From assembly GCA_029717555.1 (NCBI GenBank), contig JAMDHS010000015.1:62001-126000 (forward strand): 64,000 nucleotides of DNA, in the 5' to 3' direction. Source of the DNA: Peribolospora baueri. Lineage: Eukaryota > Basidiomycota > Peribolosporomycetes > Peribolosporales > Peribolosporaceae. Positions 20,401 through 31,753 of the stretch are shown here, piece by piece. Numbering within the stretch: position 1 is the first letter of the stretch; each line of letters starts with the position of its first letter. The notes beneath the pieces are model-generated. The model worked only from the letters and a program-made list of their open reading frames with translations. It was not told the origin of the DNA and searched no databases. The position numbers and the translations under genes are program-made.

Positions 20401-22331
20401 GATCGGCTTAGACGAGCTGCCGCGGGCGGAAGCGGGCGAAGATGACGCACCCGCCTTCGCAACCTGTGCCAGCCGTCTAGGAGTCGACTCCGTCGACATC
20501 GACTTGGATGACTTAGGCGTAACATCCACCTCTTCCATGTCATCGTCCTCCTCATCGCTAGTCATCTCGTCAATCGGCTTACGTTTCTCCAAGCTCAAGT
20601 TCTTTTTCGTTTTACTGGTCGAACCTGTGGCTCCGCCGAGTTTGGCAGCTCCCACGCTCCAAGGGACCGGTTGGAGACTGGTGACCAAGCGGGCCGGAAT
20701 GTCGAGCGCGCGGCAGAGGGCTGTGAAGAGCTGAGCCGAAAGGTCCCTCGAGCCGTGGAGGGGGTCGATGTATTCGAGAAATGAGGCTGGAGACGTCAAG
20801 GGCTCAGGCGGAGGCAGGCAGCGCAGGTAGACCAACTCTCCAGGCTCGTTCGGGTCGAGCAGTGGGACTATGATGGATGGTTGAGGAAGCTCCGGGGACG
20901 ACGAGTCATACGCGTCAACATCAATAGCCTTCGCCTTGCCTTTGATGTCGTTCGCCTGTCGTTCTTGTTTCCGCTGTAGCTTGCGAATCGCGGCCCGCCT
21001 CTCGCGCCCTTCCCGTTCCTTGATGGCGAGGGCCTCCTTTTCATCCAGAATTTGCCATCCGTTGACCTCGAAGGACGAAGGTCCTTTTCCTTTGCCTCTC
21101 CGCGCCTCCCTCCAAGCGGCAATCCGCAAGTCCAGCATGGCGCTTTGCCTGATTGAAGGGCCATCGAGGTAGAACGAGTCGACCCACCAGGCGACGAGCT
21201 TTTTCATGGCTGCTTCGAACATACGCACTCGCTCTCGTTTGTTTGGCTCCTTCTTGGGATGGATGGCTCCGAAGGCGTGGTGAAGGTGCGCTGGGACAAT
21301 GTTACGCAAGCGAGTCTGACGAGAGAGATATCGCGGGTTGGGGGACATCGTCAGCCAGGTCACACATCTGGCATGCCGTTCAAGGGGGCACCTACTCGAA
21401 GGGTTTCATCGTTGATCCACCTGTTCCGGATCCGAGCATTAGCCAAGAGAGCGACAGCGTGCAGCTTGTGTGTCTCCGACCGAACGGTTCGCTCGAAAGC
21501 TGTGTTAATCTTTTTCCTTGTTGTCATGACAAGACGGCGCAATGGTAGGGGAGAAACGTGAGCACGCATCAAAGACCATGTCATGCTGGCTTAACGTCAA
21601 AAATTGTACACAAGTCTCGGCCATGAGGGTTGTCAACACTCACTTCTGAGAGCTTTCGACCTTCTTCGCCTTTTCGATCGTAATCTCGATCGCCCCCTTC
21701 TCCAGGCTAGTCCCCTCGCCTCGAGCATCGTCTCTTCCTCCTTCACCTTCCTCGTCACTCTTCTCTGCGTTGTGGTCCTCATTTATGCCGTAGTAGAAGC
21801 CGAGGTCAACAGCTTCGTCCTGTTCGCCTGCTTCCTGGGGAACTTGCACCTCCTCCATGTCCATGTCATCCTCCTCATCTCCATCCCGCGGTACCTCCAC
21901 CTCCTCCATATCTTTGTCGTCCTCGTCTGCTTCATCGCTTGCAGCCTCCCTGCTGCTGGCCTTTCCTCCGGGATGCAAGCTGCCATCCTCCATCAAGGAA
22001 GGGGTCGCCGAGCCCCCTCCAGATCGGTCCGTGAGGTCTATGACGGCGGCGGGCGGCGCATTGCCGGCATTGGCATTTGATGGCGTTAAGTTGTCTGGAA
22101 ACGTGAACGTCCGTTTTTCGAGGAGAACGGGGAATGCAGCAGGAGCAGGCAGAGGAAAGGAGAGGATGAGGTGACTGAGGAAGCGCATGCAGAGACGCAC
22201 CCGTACGTACCTCGGCTGCTTGATGCCTCTACCACGTCCTGGTCGCTATCCTCGAGCTCCACCACGTCGAACACTTCCTCCTCTGCATCCGGTGCTGGAT
22301 GGTGGCGCCTCGATTTCCTTCTTGGTGGCAT
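17491..22331 (-). CDS. RAD4: Rad4/XPC-type nucleotide excision repair protein
   Basis: Recognises helix-distorting DNA lesions with Rad23 and starts global excision repair in the nucleus. Thirteen exons join in phase: 22211-22331, 21644-22094, 21421-21516, 20049-21367, 19776-19955, 19550-19686, 19379-19470, 18994-19303, 18838-18919, 18700-18755, 18527-18613, 18228-18434, 17491-18156; 1267 aa. The transglutaminase-like fold shows as HKLHAVALLANARIRNR, AQLFTALCRALDIPARLV and EVYSRPFARWLSVDPIRAK. The BHD repeats follow: HPLYVLERQLRREETIFPR then GKFNGEPVFPR; GKVPKNSYGNVDLFVPTMLS; VAKQLGVDFGEAVTGFEFKK and IPIVTGIVIAKENED. Acidic low-complexity tracts lie in the N-terminal 190 residues and the C-terminal 220. 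The exon-3 donor (GTGGAT) was chosen because it alone gives a normal intron length and phase. Confidence 0.95.
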
Positions 22332-22548
22332 GGTGGGCGCATGGAGGACGACAAGGTGGAGGTGAGGGCAGAACGAGAAGGGTGATCATCGATCGACGTT
22401 GCGCTTGACTCGAGCAGACGCGATCGATCGGTGATGGCGCGTAAATCGCCGCGAAGCGGCGAAGTCCGACGAGGTCGCCGCTGTCTCACGGCGGGTGACC
22501 ACCAGGGTCGAGTTGGCTCTCACTACCTCTGGCCTCGTCAGCATCAAC
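22332..22548. promoter_or_regulatory. Bidirectional promoter, RAD4 / CHCHD5-like gene
   Basis: Only 217 bases separate the two opposed start codons. CGATCGAT-type palindromes occur near 22388-22395 and 22422-22430. No known factor site is claimed. Confidence 0.5.
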
Positions 22549-22976
22549 ATGGAAGAGGGCTTCGACGAGATCGCGAAGCAGTGTGCCATCCAGCTGGGTG
22601 AGCCGGTCTGCAGAGAGCCGTGGAACCTCATACATGCGAGCTGACATCACATCTCGATCGATCCTTCTCAGACCTGTACCAGAGGTGCGTTCTCGCAAAC
22701 CAACAGACGCATCAGGAAGCCTGCACTCAGCAGCGCCTGGCTCTCGCTCGATGCGCCGAGAGCGCCGTGCCGCTTCTCCAGAAGGTGAAGGCGCGGTGCG
22801 CGAGCAAAATCAACGCGTACGACAGGTGTCTGGCGGCGCATCAGAATGATAGCGATCAGGTGCTCCAGGACGCTTGTGGGCCGGCGCTCGTCGAGGTCTG
22901 GCGATGTACCGAGCAAGTCAAGGATGAAGAGGGGGCTTCGGCAGCGGCTGGCAACGGCGCCTCAAAGGGTCAGTAG
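22549..22976 (+). CDS. Twin Cx9C mitochondrial intermembrane-space protein (CHCHD5/Mix14-like)
   Basis: Belongs to the CHCH-CHCH-like Cx9C family imported into the mitochondrial intermembrane space by Mia40. Two exons, 22549-22597 and 22672-22976, give 117 aa. Four perfect Cx9C spacings are present: Cys12/22, Cys34/44, Cys59/69 and Cys85/95, forming two coiled-coil-helix pairs. Blocks LALARCAESAVPLLQKVKAR and INAYDRCLAAHQ match the CHCHD5 pattern. The N-terminus MEEGFDEIAKQC is supplied by the short first exon. The C-terminal 20 residues are Ala/Gly-rich. Exact role in the family is unsettled. Confidence 0.9.
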
Positions 22977-24339
22977 AGGCCTGTAGAACACGTCCATCTC
23001 GTTTTTCGTAAATTGCATGCCGACGAGCAGTTCCGTCGGCTGAGGTCCATTCGGCCTTACTGTGACTATAGAATGAATGACCCATCGTCTGCTGTCTCAC
23101 GGACTGAAGTCTTCCGCGCTGGGCTTAAATGCTAACGACTGTTGACTAGAAAGCGGCTCCGCGGCCTCCTCTTGATACTGGCGGTGCCCTGGCTTGACCA
23201 ACCTCGACACAGCCATTTGTACAGCGGAGGATCTAACTAGTAGTGCAATATCTGCCCCTGGTGCTTGCTGTTTGTAACTGAGAACTCTCCGTTCAAGTGA
23301 ACGAAACACATCCTACAGGCGAATGCGCCATCAAGTTTGCAAGCTCGCTCCTCAATCGCCATGGATCCATCGACTTTGCAGCTCGTCTTCTTCTTCTTGC
23401 TCGTCGACGTCATCTAACCTCCCCTCTCCCTGGTCATCGGACTTGGCCAGTTTGGCCGAACCAACGGAATCGATGGACGACCAGATGGCTGCAAACGCTG
23501 CATCCAGACGCACGGAGAGCCCGATCCGGCAGCACGCGCACGTCGCGGCCAGACGGAGTAGACGAAGAAGAAAGACTGATGCTGTGATTTAAATCACTAC
23601 CAGGTCGAAGTGAACGTAGATCGAGCGAGCTTCGGGGGACGAGCGTACAGGCCTAGCTGTTTTCTGTCCCTCTCTCCCAGCTAACGCTCTTGACCTGGAG
23701 GTCCAAGCGAGTCAGGTCTGACTGAGAGCTTTCATCTGACGGAAGGACCGTAACGGAGAGCCGAGCTCGTACAGAGAATAAGCGTCACAGACGTCCATTC
23801 CGGGCGTTGTTACACCGCTGACAAAAATGTATACAACCAAAGAGACGCTCGGACGCTACGTAGCGTCTCGTCCTGTTTTCGAGCTTGTACCATCAGGGGT
23901 GGGTTTGCGAATCGGCCGTCGAAGTGGCCTCTTTCTCTACGTCGACGCCGGTAAGCTAGCAAACCTGCGACTCTCCACGCCGACTTCGACGGTCTTGCTG
24001 CGCAGAGGGATCAACTATCTTACCCTCGAGGCTGAGAACGAACCAACTCGGGCCAGGATGAACAGAATGCTACAACCGATTTCGCCTCGCAATCGCCGTC
24101 GCGCGGTGTCCACGCCAAGCTACGGCGAGACGAACCGGAAGCACACGGGTGGCCCGTGCATCGATCCGAAGTAGGGTTACATCTCAACTACACAGCTGTT
24201 ACGATCTGGCCTCGCTCATCGGAGTTAGGCGCGTTGAGACGGCGAAAGCGCGCAGTGCGAGTGCGAGGAAGGAGGTCGGAGAGGCCGCCGATGTCAGCGA
24301 CACCAACCACCTCAAGACATCCCCCACGTCCATTTCACA
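22977..24339. other. Intergenic, 1.36 kb
   Basis: Between the CHCHD5-like gene and RPL43. An ATG-started 115-codon open frame (23827-24174) lies here but lacks recognisable protein character. No repeat or RNA gene is seen. It presumably includes the RPL43 promoter. Confidence 0.5.
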
Positions 24340-25154
24340 ATGGTGAGTGCGCCAGCGCCTAGTTGGGGCCTGTTCACGCACGGGAGAGATGAGGGTAGCC
24401 GGCATGGTTGTGCGTAGGGGTGCGACCGTAGACTGACCACATGCCTCCCTGTCTCTCTCCGTCCGACGTGGTCCGACCTCGACGCCCCCTCCTTTCATCC
24501 TCGCCCCCTTTCGCCAAATCGCTGAATCTGTCCGTCTACCCATCGTAGTCCAAGCGCACTGTCAAGGTTGGCATCACCGGCAAGTACGGCACGCGCTACG
24601 GCTCGTCGCTCCGTCGTCAGGTCAAGAAGATCGAAATCTCCCAGCACAGCCGGTACACTTGCACCTTCTGCGGAAAGGTGCGTTGCGTTTTGCTTTCCCG
24701 TTCGGCGGCGGGCTTTCTTGCATCTTCATCCTGTTTGGGACGAAGAGTGATGTTGAAGTTGTATCTGGGAGAGGCTGCGGTCCGAAGGACAGGACACTGA
24801 CCATCATCCTCATTTTTTTTGTCGGGGCCGGCCTTTTCTGCTGAAAGGATGCTGTGAAGCGCACGAACGTCGGCATCTGGGAGTGCAAGGCCTGCAAGAA
24901 GGTCATTGCCGGTGGCGCGTGGACCGTGTCTACGACCGCTGCTGCCACTGTCAGGAGGTGGGTAACAGTTTTTCCGGCTTGTGGGAAGCACTGTTTGTGT
25001 GGGGGGAGGAGATCTATTTTTCGGGGCACAATTGACTGGCGCGGTCATAGGCCATACTCTCGGTCAAGGTCGTCGTACTGACCTCCACAAACTTTTTTCA
25101 CGCCATTTTCTCTACAGCACCGTCCGTCGTCTCCGCGAGCTCACTGAGGCGTGA
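24340..25154 (+). CDS. RPL43: 60S ribosomal protein eL43 (L37Ae)
   Basis: Zinc-binding protein of the large cytosolic ribosomal subunit. Four exons: 24340-24342 (the ATG alone), 24549-24677, 24848-24957, 25118-25154, joined in phase to exactly 92 aa, the family length. The sequence [20 protein letters not shown] is near-invariant; the zinc site is Cys39, Cys42, Cys57, Cys60, followed by [17 protein letters not shown] and [11 protein letters not shown]. The first intron comes straight after the start codon, a pattern known in fungal ribosomal protein genes and often tied to expression control. Its 206 bases and the second intron's 170 are long for this window. Confidence 0.97.
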
Positions 25155-25643
25155 AGAAACAAAACTGACACCGTTAGACCTGGACGACCAGACCGTCCGG
25201 TCGGCGACCGTCCATTTCCTCTTCTCTACTTCCCCTCCATGCGCTCGCCTCCCTCCTACCCATGGTGTACTTTACCGGGCTATGCAACCACGCCGACCTT
25301 CCTGACGCAGTCATCTCGAGCGCGTGCGGTCCTGATCGGAAAGACCACAAGTTGTGGTGAAAACGACGTATCCCTTTTATATTCACCTCTGTCCCCTTCA
25401 GACACGCCAGAGGAGGAGTTCGGCGGTTGGCAGTGTGGGTGCTGAGCCTTTTCGGTCTGCAGAATCGGGCGGATGGGCACTACTACAGGGCGTGGAGGGA
25501 CCTGAAATGCATTTCTAACGGCTCACGGAGTTTCACACGCAACACGGCCATCAGCATGGTCCTCCTTCTGAAGCACTTTCCGTGTCCACCATCCATTCAA
25601 GTCCTCTTTGGAGTTCATTCCAGATGTCTTATCCCCTTCGTCG
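25155..25643. other. Convergent intergenic region
   Basis: 3' flanks of RPL43 (plus) and GatA (minus). No gene or repeat is seen. Confidence 0.6.
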
Positions 25644-28366
25644 CTAATCTAAAACTCCCAACTCATCCTCTAGCGCCTTGGCAGCCTTCCATATGACCTC
25701 CTCAGCGCCCCACTGAGCCACCATAGTGACCCCGACGGGCCAACCGCCGTCGTCTTGGTCGTGCGCCGATGACGCTGTGGACCTGCCCGCGGGGATGTTG
25801 AGCGCGGGAAGGCCGGCGAGGGAGGCGGGGACGGTGAGGACGTCTTGGATGTAGGAGGATATGCCGGCCATGCCGTCTTTTTCCGGTGAGGACGTCGACG
25901 TCGTCGCCGCTGAGCGGGGAGGAGTGGAGGAGACAGAAGAGGCTTTGGAGGCGGCGGCCAGGCCCGAGGAAGAGAGCACAGGAGCGACGCCGATGGCCGA
26001 TGGATGTACGAGTAAATCCACGCCCGCCTTCTCCTTCCCGTCCCTTCTCACATCCTCCGCCGAAACGTTCGGCGCCGGTCGTCGGAGCACGCTCGCGGAG
26101 CGGAAGAGGCGGTCAAAGTCATCGCGGACGAGTCTTCGAACGCGCTGCGCCTGGAGGAAGTAGTTGTCAAAGGCGCTGGCGACGATGAGCGGGAGAAAAG
26201 GGGAAAAAAAAAGAAAGGGACCGGTTTTTGCTCAGTACGGTATACTCTCTTCTTGCCTTTTGCAAGCTTGTCAACACCAGAACTCACTCGGCGGTCAAAG
26301 CGTACGTGCCGAGTAAGATCCGCCGCTTGACCTCCTCGCCGAAGCCATTGGTACGCGTGGCGCTGTAGAGCGGCGTGAAATCGTCGCCTCGTGCTGCCTC
26401 AGCGTCGCTGGAGCTGGGGGTTGTGGAGAAGGCGGCCTTGGGTGTATCTCGCTCGCTGCGATAGCCTGGAGAGGCAAGGGAGAGTGGGAAGAGAAGGAGG
26501 AGCATGAACATCAGTCCTGCAAAGTCTGCAAAGGAAGGTATTCGGATGGCCGTGGAGAATCGATGACAGTTCGCAGCGACGACCTGAACCGACGGCGCCA
26601 GCTCAACTCACCATACCTCACCCCGTCATACCTCGCCAAGTTGCTGCTTGCCTCCGCACTGGCGATGACATAGTAAGCGCTCAGCGCGAAAGGCGTGTTG
26701 GGCAGACGCACGGGAACAAGAGCGGCGCCTAAGGAGCGGAGAGTGGAGAGGATCCGGCGAATGGGAGGGAGGATGGAAGGGGAGAGGAGGTGGGGAAAGT
26801 ATTCCTGCAGGAAGGGAGGGATCGATCGGCTCGACTTAGGCGTTCAGAAGGGCTTATAGAGTGCGATGAAGGAGCGTTGAAGTCGAACAAGACGAAAGTC
26901 GTTACTATTCCTTAAGACGGTGAACTCACTGCAGGGACTCCGACGCGCAAACCTCGCAAAGGACCATCGCCATCGCCGACCGTGGCCAACACCTCGCTCG
27001 CTCCTCTTAGGGCCGCCGTTCGGACGTCTTCCGGAATGGAAGTGGGGTCTCGAGGATCGTGGACTGATATCACATCTTTTGGACGACACAAGATGAGCCG
27101 AGTGCAGTCGTTTCCAAAACGAGGAGACGAATGGGTGGGATGAGCACGCAACCTTCCGGGGAACGCCAGCTCCCTTACAACAAAATTGTATTCTCGCTGC
27201 GCTCGCTCACCAAAGACGGCTCTAGCGTCCTCCACGCTCCCAGCGAGGACCCCTACAGTATCGAGGCTATCCGCGTACGCGATTGTACCCCACCTGCTCA
27301 CGAGGCCGTACGAGGGCTTCAGCCCGTACACCCCGCAATACGATGCTGGTAAGCGGATAGAACCGCCTGTGTCTGTGCCAAGGGCACTGCCAAAGGGAAG
27401 GGACGGAGGGTTCAAAGTTCGTTCAGAAGTCTCTCATGGGGAGCAAGAGGACGAGTGAATCGTCGCTCCTTCCGCCTCGGACCACAGGGTTCACGACTGA
27501 GCCTGCTAACGGTTGACAATGGCAGCCTGCACGGCTGTCACCGGCCTGGGTCGAAAATACTCACGCTCGGCAAAGACCGGTCCGCACAGCGGCCGCACTC
27601 CCACCCGAACTCCCACCGGCGACCCGAGCCCTCCCCCCACCCCTGTCTTCCGCTGTCAATTTTCCTCCAGGCCCAGCCGGGTTCACGACGGGCCCGTGAG
27701 CGGAGTACACGTTCGCGGAGCCCATACCGAACTCGTCGCAATTGGTCTTTCCCACAATACGTGCTCCCGCCGTCCGTAAAAAAGAGACAGGAGTGGCGTC
27801 GTAGGGTGGTTGAAATCCTGATGGTGCAGATGGGGGTAAGGGCTGGGCCAGCATGAGAGCTGAACGAACACTATGGGCAGCGCGTGTCCCCACAGCCGTG
27901 TGTTTTCGGGCTCTGCGGGCCTCGCACGCCCGTTCACTCACCGGCGAGCATGGCGCTCGAACACGAGGTGATCATGTCGCGAGTGCAGATGTTGTCTTTG
28001 ACGGCGACTGACCATCCCTCAAGGGCGCCAGAAGATGCCGGGCCAGGGGTGGGAACTGCGCGGTTCATGGGAGGAGCGGAGCAGAAGCGGCGAGGGGGCG
28101 ATAAACGTCGTGATACCGCACCCGTGAGCTACCCGACCTCCCTCGCGCGGACGCTCAGCCGTACCCGCTCGCTCACCGCCAGCATCGTGTTCAGCAACAT
28201 AGACAAAAGAATTGACGCCCTCATCCCTGGCTCGGATCTCGTCAGCCGCAAGGTTACGGCGCGACGACGGCGCAGAACGCGAGAAGGATCGAGCGGGCGG
28301 AGGCGGCACAAGCAAACAGCGCCGGCAGGCACGAGTCGCAGTTTGCGGCTTTTGTCTGGACAGCAT
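25644..28366 (-). CDS. Mitochondrial glutamyl-tRNA(Gln) amidotransferase subunit A (GatA/Her2)
   Basis: Amidase subunit that releases ammonia from glutamine to convert Glu-tRNA(Gln) to Gln-tRNA(Gln) in mitochondria, with GatB and GatF or GatC. Eight exons in phase: 28177-28366, 27942-28055, 27565-27817, 27211-27386, 26930-27063, 26612-26804, 26288-26465, 25644-26175; 589 aa. The N-terminus ([17 protein letters not shown]) is basic, like a presequence. The catalytic triad is visible: Lys83 in SVAVKDNI, the GGSSGGS loop near 169-175, and Ser195 in [24 protein letters not shown] and [17 protein letters not shown] are signature blocks. A 13-residue charged insertion sits just before GGSSGGS. The last exon carries a Ser/Ala-rich insertion before [17 protein letters not shown]. 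Confidence 0.94.
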
Positions 28367-28862
28367 TATGTAGATGGGCGACGACGGCGGCGGACAACCG
28401 AGCTCCGAGGTCGCTAGGAGGTTACACACCCACCACTTTCGAAGGATCTGTAATGGCACGTGCCGGCCACGTGGGAGTAAGTGGTGCGGGACGCGCTCTG
28501 AACCGCGTCGACGCGGCGCGAGCGTATGCGCGGACGGAGAGCGAGACGGTCGACGGCAGGAACCACCATCGTCGTCGGTTTTTGTTCCCCCTCCACTTGC
28601 CTATTCACCTCTGCGCCCTTCTCCATCAGCATCAGTACAACGCCACCATTGTCGTACCTCCTTCGGACGCCCGCCCTTTGCGCGCTGGACAGCACGCGTC
28701 GCTCTTCGTCGGTCATCTGCGCTTGTTCCCCGATCGTCTTGACCGTCGCAGTCGAATCTACTCCAATTCCGAGTGATCGCGTTCACGCCCTTGTACGATC
28801 GAGGACAGACGCCCTGTCCTTGTGCAACCGAGTCCTGACGCGATAGCCGGCCGACCACCTTA
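28367..28862. promoter_or_regulatory. Divergent promoter region, GatA / Ash1-like gene
   Basis: 496 bases between opposed starts. Overlapping short open frames look like chance. No specific element is identified. Confidence 0.4.
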
Positions 28863-31753
28863 ATGAGCGCCGCCGCCGCCAACACCTCGAGTGCTGCTGC
28901 TGCTGCTGCCGCCGCCGCTCCTGCGGCCGCTCGAGGCAGGAAACGCAAAGGCCGGGCGTCCGCGCCTGCGCCGCCCGTCATCCTTGGTGAGGTAGCTTCT
29001 GACGACGATGGCGGCGACAAACCCGTTCCTGCAGTCGCGTCTGTTCCTCCCGCAGCGACGTCCAGCGCCGGGGCAGAGGCGCCCCGCAAGCGCCCCATGC
29101 GTAGAGCGTCTGCCCCAGCGGCTCAACTCGCCCCCGCGGCCTCCACCCCTGTCAGGGCTCCTCGCACCGCCAAGAAGCGTACTGCTGAGGGGGCGTCTCC
29201 CTCGAATTTGATGACAACTAATGCGCCTCGCAGAGGTCGACCACCCAGCCGTCGGGCGGTCAGACTACAGTGGCAAAGCGTCGATGGTGCTGAAGTGGCG
29301 AGCAGCAGCACGTCGGAAGACGGGACGATGCGTCGCCTTGCGAAGACTCCGCGCAAGCCGCGACCGTCTGAGATTGCTGCGAAGAAGCGCAGGCAGGAGG
29401 AGCGTGCAGCGAGGGAGAGGGGCGAGTTTGTCGACACCGGACCTCCCAAGCCCCCTCGTCCGCCTCGGCCCGTCGAGGTCAGGGCCAAGCAGAAGCGCAT
29501 GGAAGAGCGAGCGAGGTTGGGCCTGCCTCCGAGGAAAGTGCGGAAGTGGGCGGTCGTCGACGGAAAGCCAGTCGAGATTCAGAGTTCGAGTATGCCCTGT
29601 CAGCGTCTGACGAGGCCTGAGATCGTTGCAGGGGTGATGGGTATGGCCAAGAAGCTGAGAGACAGGCAGGATCGCCAAGGCAGGAGGGCGAAGACGGTGC
29701 AAGCTGCGCTGGCCGCTGTGAAGCAGGGCCGTCCTAAGCGAGGGACAACGCTCCCCCCTGCCAATGTCGCGCGGGACGCGGGCATGAGCAGAAGGACATC
29801 CTCGCGTCGTCTTCGCTCGACCGACAAGGACTCGGATCGAGACAACATTGTCGTCGACACCAAGGAGGAAGGAGATGCTACGACGTCGGAAAGCCTCCAG
29901 AGCAACAAGAGCAAAGAGCGCTCGGTATCGGTCGGCAAAGAGGGCAGCGTCGCGCCGCCACCTGAGCAGGAAGAGACAGTGGTCGCACCAGTGGCCAAGG
30001 TACCGTTGCTACCAAAGAAGGTGAGTCCGTCACGCCGTGTCTGTGTCGCAAATAGCCATACCTCGTAGCTAACCAAGCGGACGTTCTCGCTCACCACCAA
30101 ATAGAATTACCTGTCCAGTGGCCTCTACTCGAGAGACCTCAAGTCCCCGATCCGCACGACGACGCTTTTCAAGCGCGGCGGCCGCCATACGCGTACAGAG
30201 CCCGTAATGGTATCCTCGTCATCCCGCAACAGCAAGGCCAAATCGTCGGCGCTAGCGCTTGTCACACGACGGGCTCGCAAAGCAAGCAAAATCGGCCCCG
30301 CCCCTCCCGGATCTGCCGAGTCCATCTTGCCGTTGCCCATAGAGTGGGGGGCGACACAGTTCTTGAATCGCCAGAGGGACTTTATGTTGCCTTTTGAAGT
30401 TTTTGCGAAACAGAGGGAGGGGATGCTGGATGGGAAGAGGATGCCGAAGCCGTATGGGAAGATTGCTAAGAGTGAGTCGGGCGTGAAGGATTGTTTCTGG
30501 AGCCCGTCGGCGCCGTCTACAAGTCGAGTGCATATGAATGACCGACTGCGCGCCTCTTCCATGTTTCCATCGGTTGTTTTCAGATATCTATGTCGGCCGC
30601 CGCAAGCTTTCGAGCGAAATCGCTGTATGCGCATGTCGTCCTCGCAAGACGGCTTCTACGAAGCAGCAGCATCAGCTTCCCACGCCTTCTCCTAGCGCCT
30701 CGTCCTCCTCGTCCGGTTACAATTCCGGCAACGGGGGCAGGTCCTCCAAATCGGCGTCGGCCACGACCAGCAACGTGCGTGCCAGCGATGTCGAGGGAGG
30801 AGACTGCGGCGCCGACTGCCTGAACCGTCAGCTCTACTACGCGTGCGATCCGTCGACGTGTCCCTGTGGGGATAGGTGCACGAACGTGCCGCTGAACAAG
30901 AGGACACCGAAGATGGTGGATATAGTTTGGGTGAGTTTTCTGTGAGGCGGTCGATTCCGTGTCATATGAGCGGACTGATCTTTTAACCCGCATCCCGCGC
31001 TCCCCTTTTTGAACCAGTATGGGGCTCGCGGATTTGGTCTCAGGGCCGCAGAGCCGATCAGTGCTGGATCGTTCGTCACGGAATACCGTGGGGAGGTGGG
31101 TCTTGATGTACTCGCCATGTCTCCCTAGTCCATGCCAAGTCTGAGCATGCTTTCCACCGCCCCTATTTCCCGATGTTTCTCGCAACCCGTGGTAGATCAT
31201 AACGATGGCGGAAGCGTCGGCGAGGATCACGAACGGGTGGTACAAGAAGGAATTCTACTTCCTTGACTATGATGCCGCCGTTGGCGAGGTGATCGATGCC
31301 GGGAGGAAGGGTAACATTGCCAGGTTTGCCAATCATTCGGTGAGTGCCGCTCGTTGAAAAAAGATGAGTTGATGGCGAGGTTGCTTTCGCTGATCGTGGC
31401 GGTCTGGGCACCGCCTCTGTCATCATGGCAGTGTGACCCAAATCTGCGGGTGGAAAAGTGGACGATCTCTGGCTCGCCAGTCGAGCCGGGCTCGGCCGAG
31501 TTTGAGATTGGGTTCTTTGCCATGCGGGACATTGCCAAGGGAGAGTGAGTGTTTCGATCTCGATGACAACATCCATTCGACTTGGCTACTCATCCCTTGG
31601 ACGGTCCTTCTTTCCCCTTTCCTCTCGAACAGGGAGTTGACTTACGACTACGGCTGGTGCGCCTGGGGTCCGAAGGGCGAAGGGACGGACAGGTGCTTCT
31701 GTGGGAAAGAGAACTGTTCAGGCTGGTTCGGGAAGAAGGCGACAAGGGTGTGA
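28863..31753 (+). CDS. Ash1-like SET-domain histone methyltransferase
   Basis: Predicted nuclear histone-lysine methyltransferase; fungal Ash1 relatives act on H3K36. Seven exons in phase: 28863-30020, 30105-30471, 30584-30930, 31018-31095, 31196-31339, 31432-31544, 31633-31753; 775 aa. The N-terminal 390 residues are basic, Ala/Pro/Arg-rich and disordered, with GRKRKGR and PRRGRPPSR resembling AT-hooks. Then PFEVFAKQREGMLDGKRM and IYVGRRKLSSEI lead into an AWS Cys cluster (CACRPRK, CGADCLNRQLYYACD, CPCGDRCTN) split by a Ser-rich insertion. SET follows from about residue 625: YGARGFGLRAAEPI, FVTEYRGEII, GNIARFANHSCDPN, ELTYDYGW; post-SET is CFCGKENCSGWFG. All catalytic motifs look intact. No bromo, BAH or PHD module is seen, unlike animal ASH1L. 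Confidence 0.9.

Noticed and set aside
23827-24174. 115-codon ATG-started frame between the Cx9C gene and RPL43
   Set aside because: No recognisable motif, no neighbouring exons in phase, and it lies in the RPL43 promoter region.
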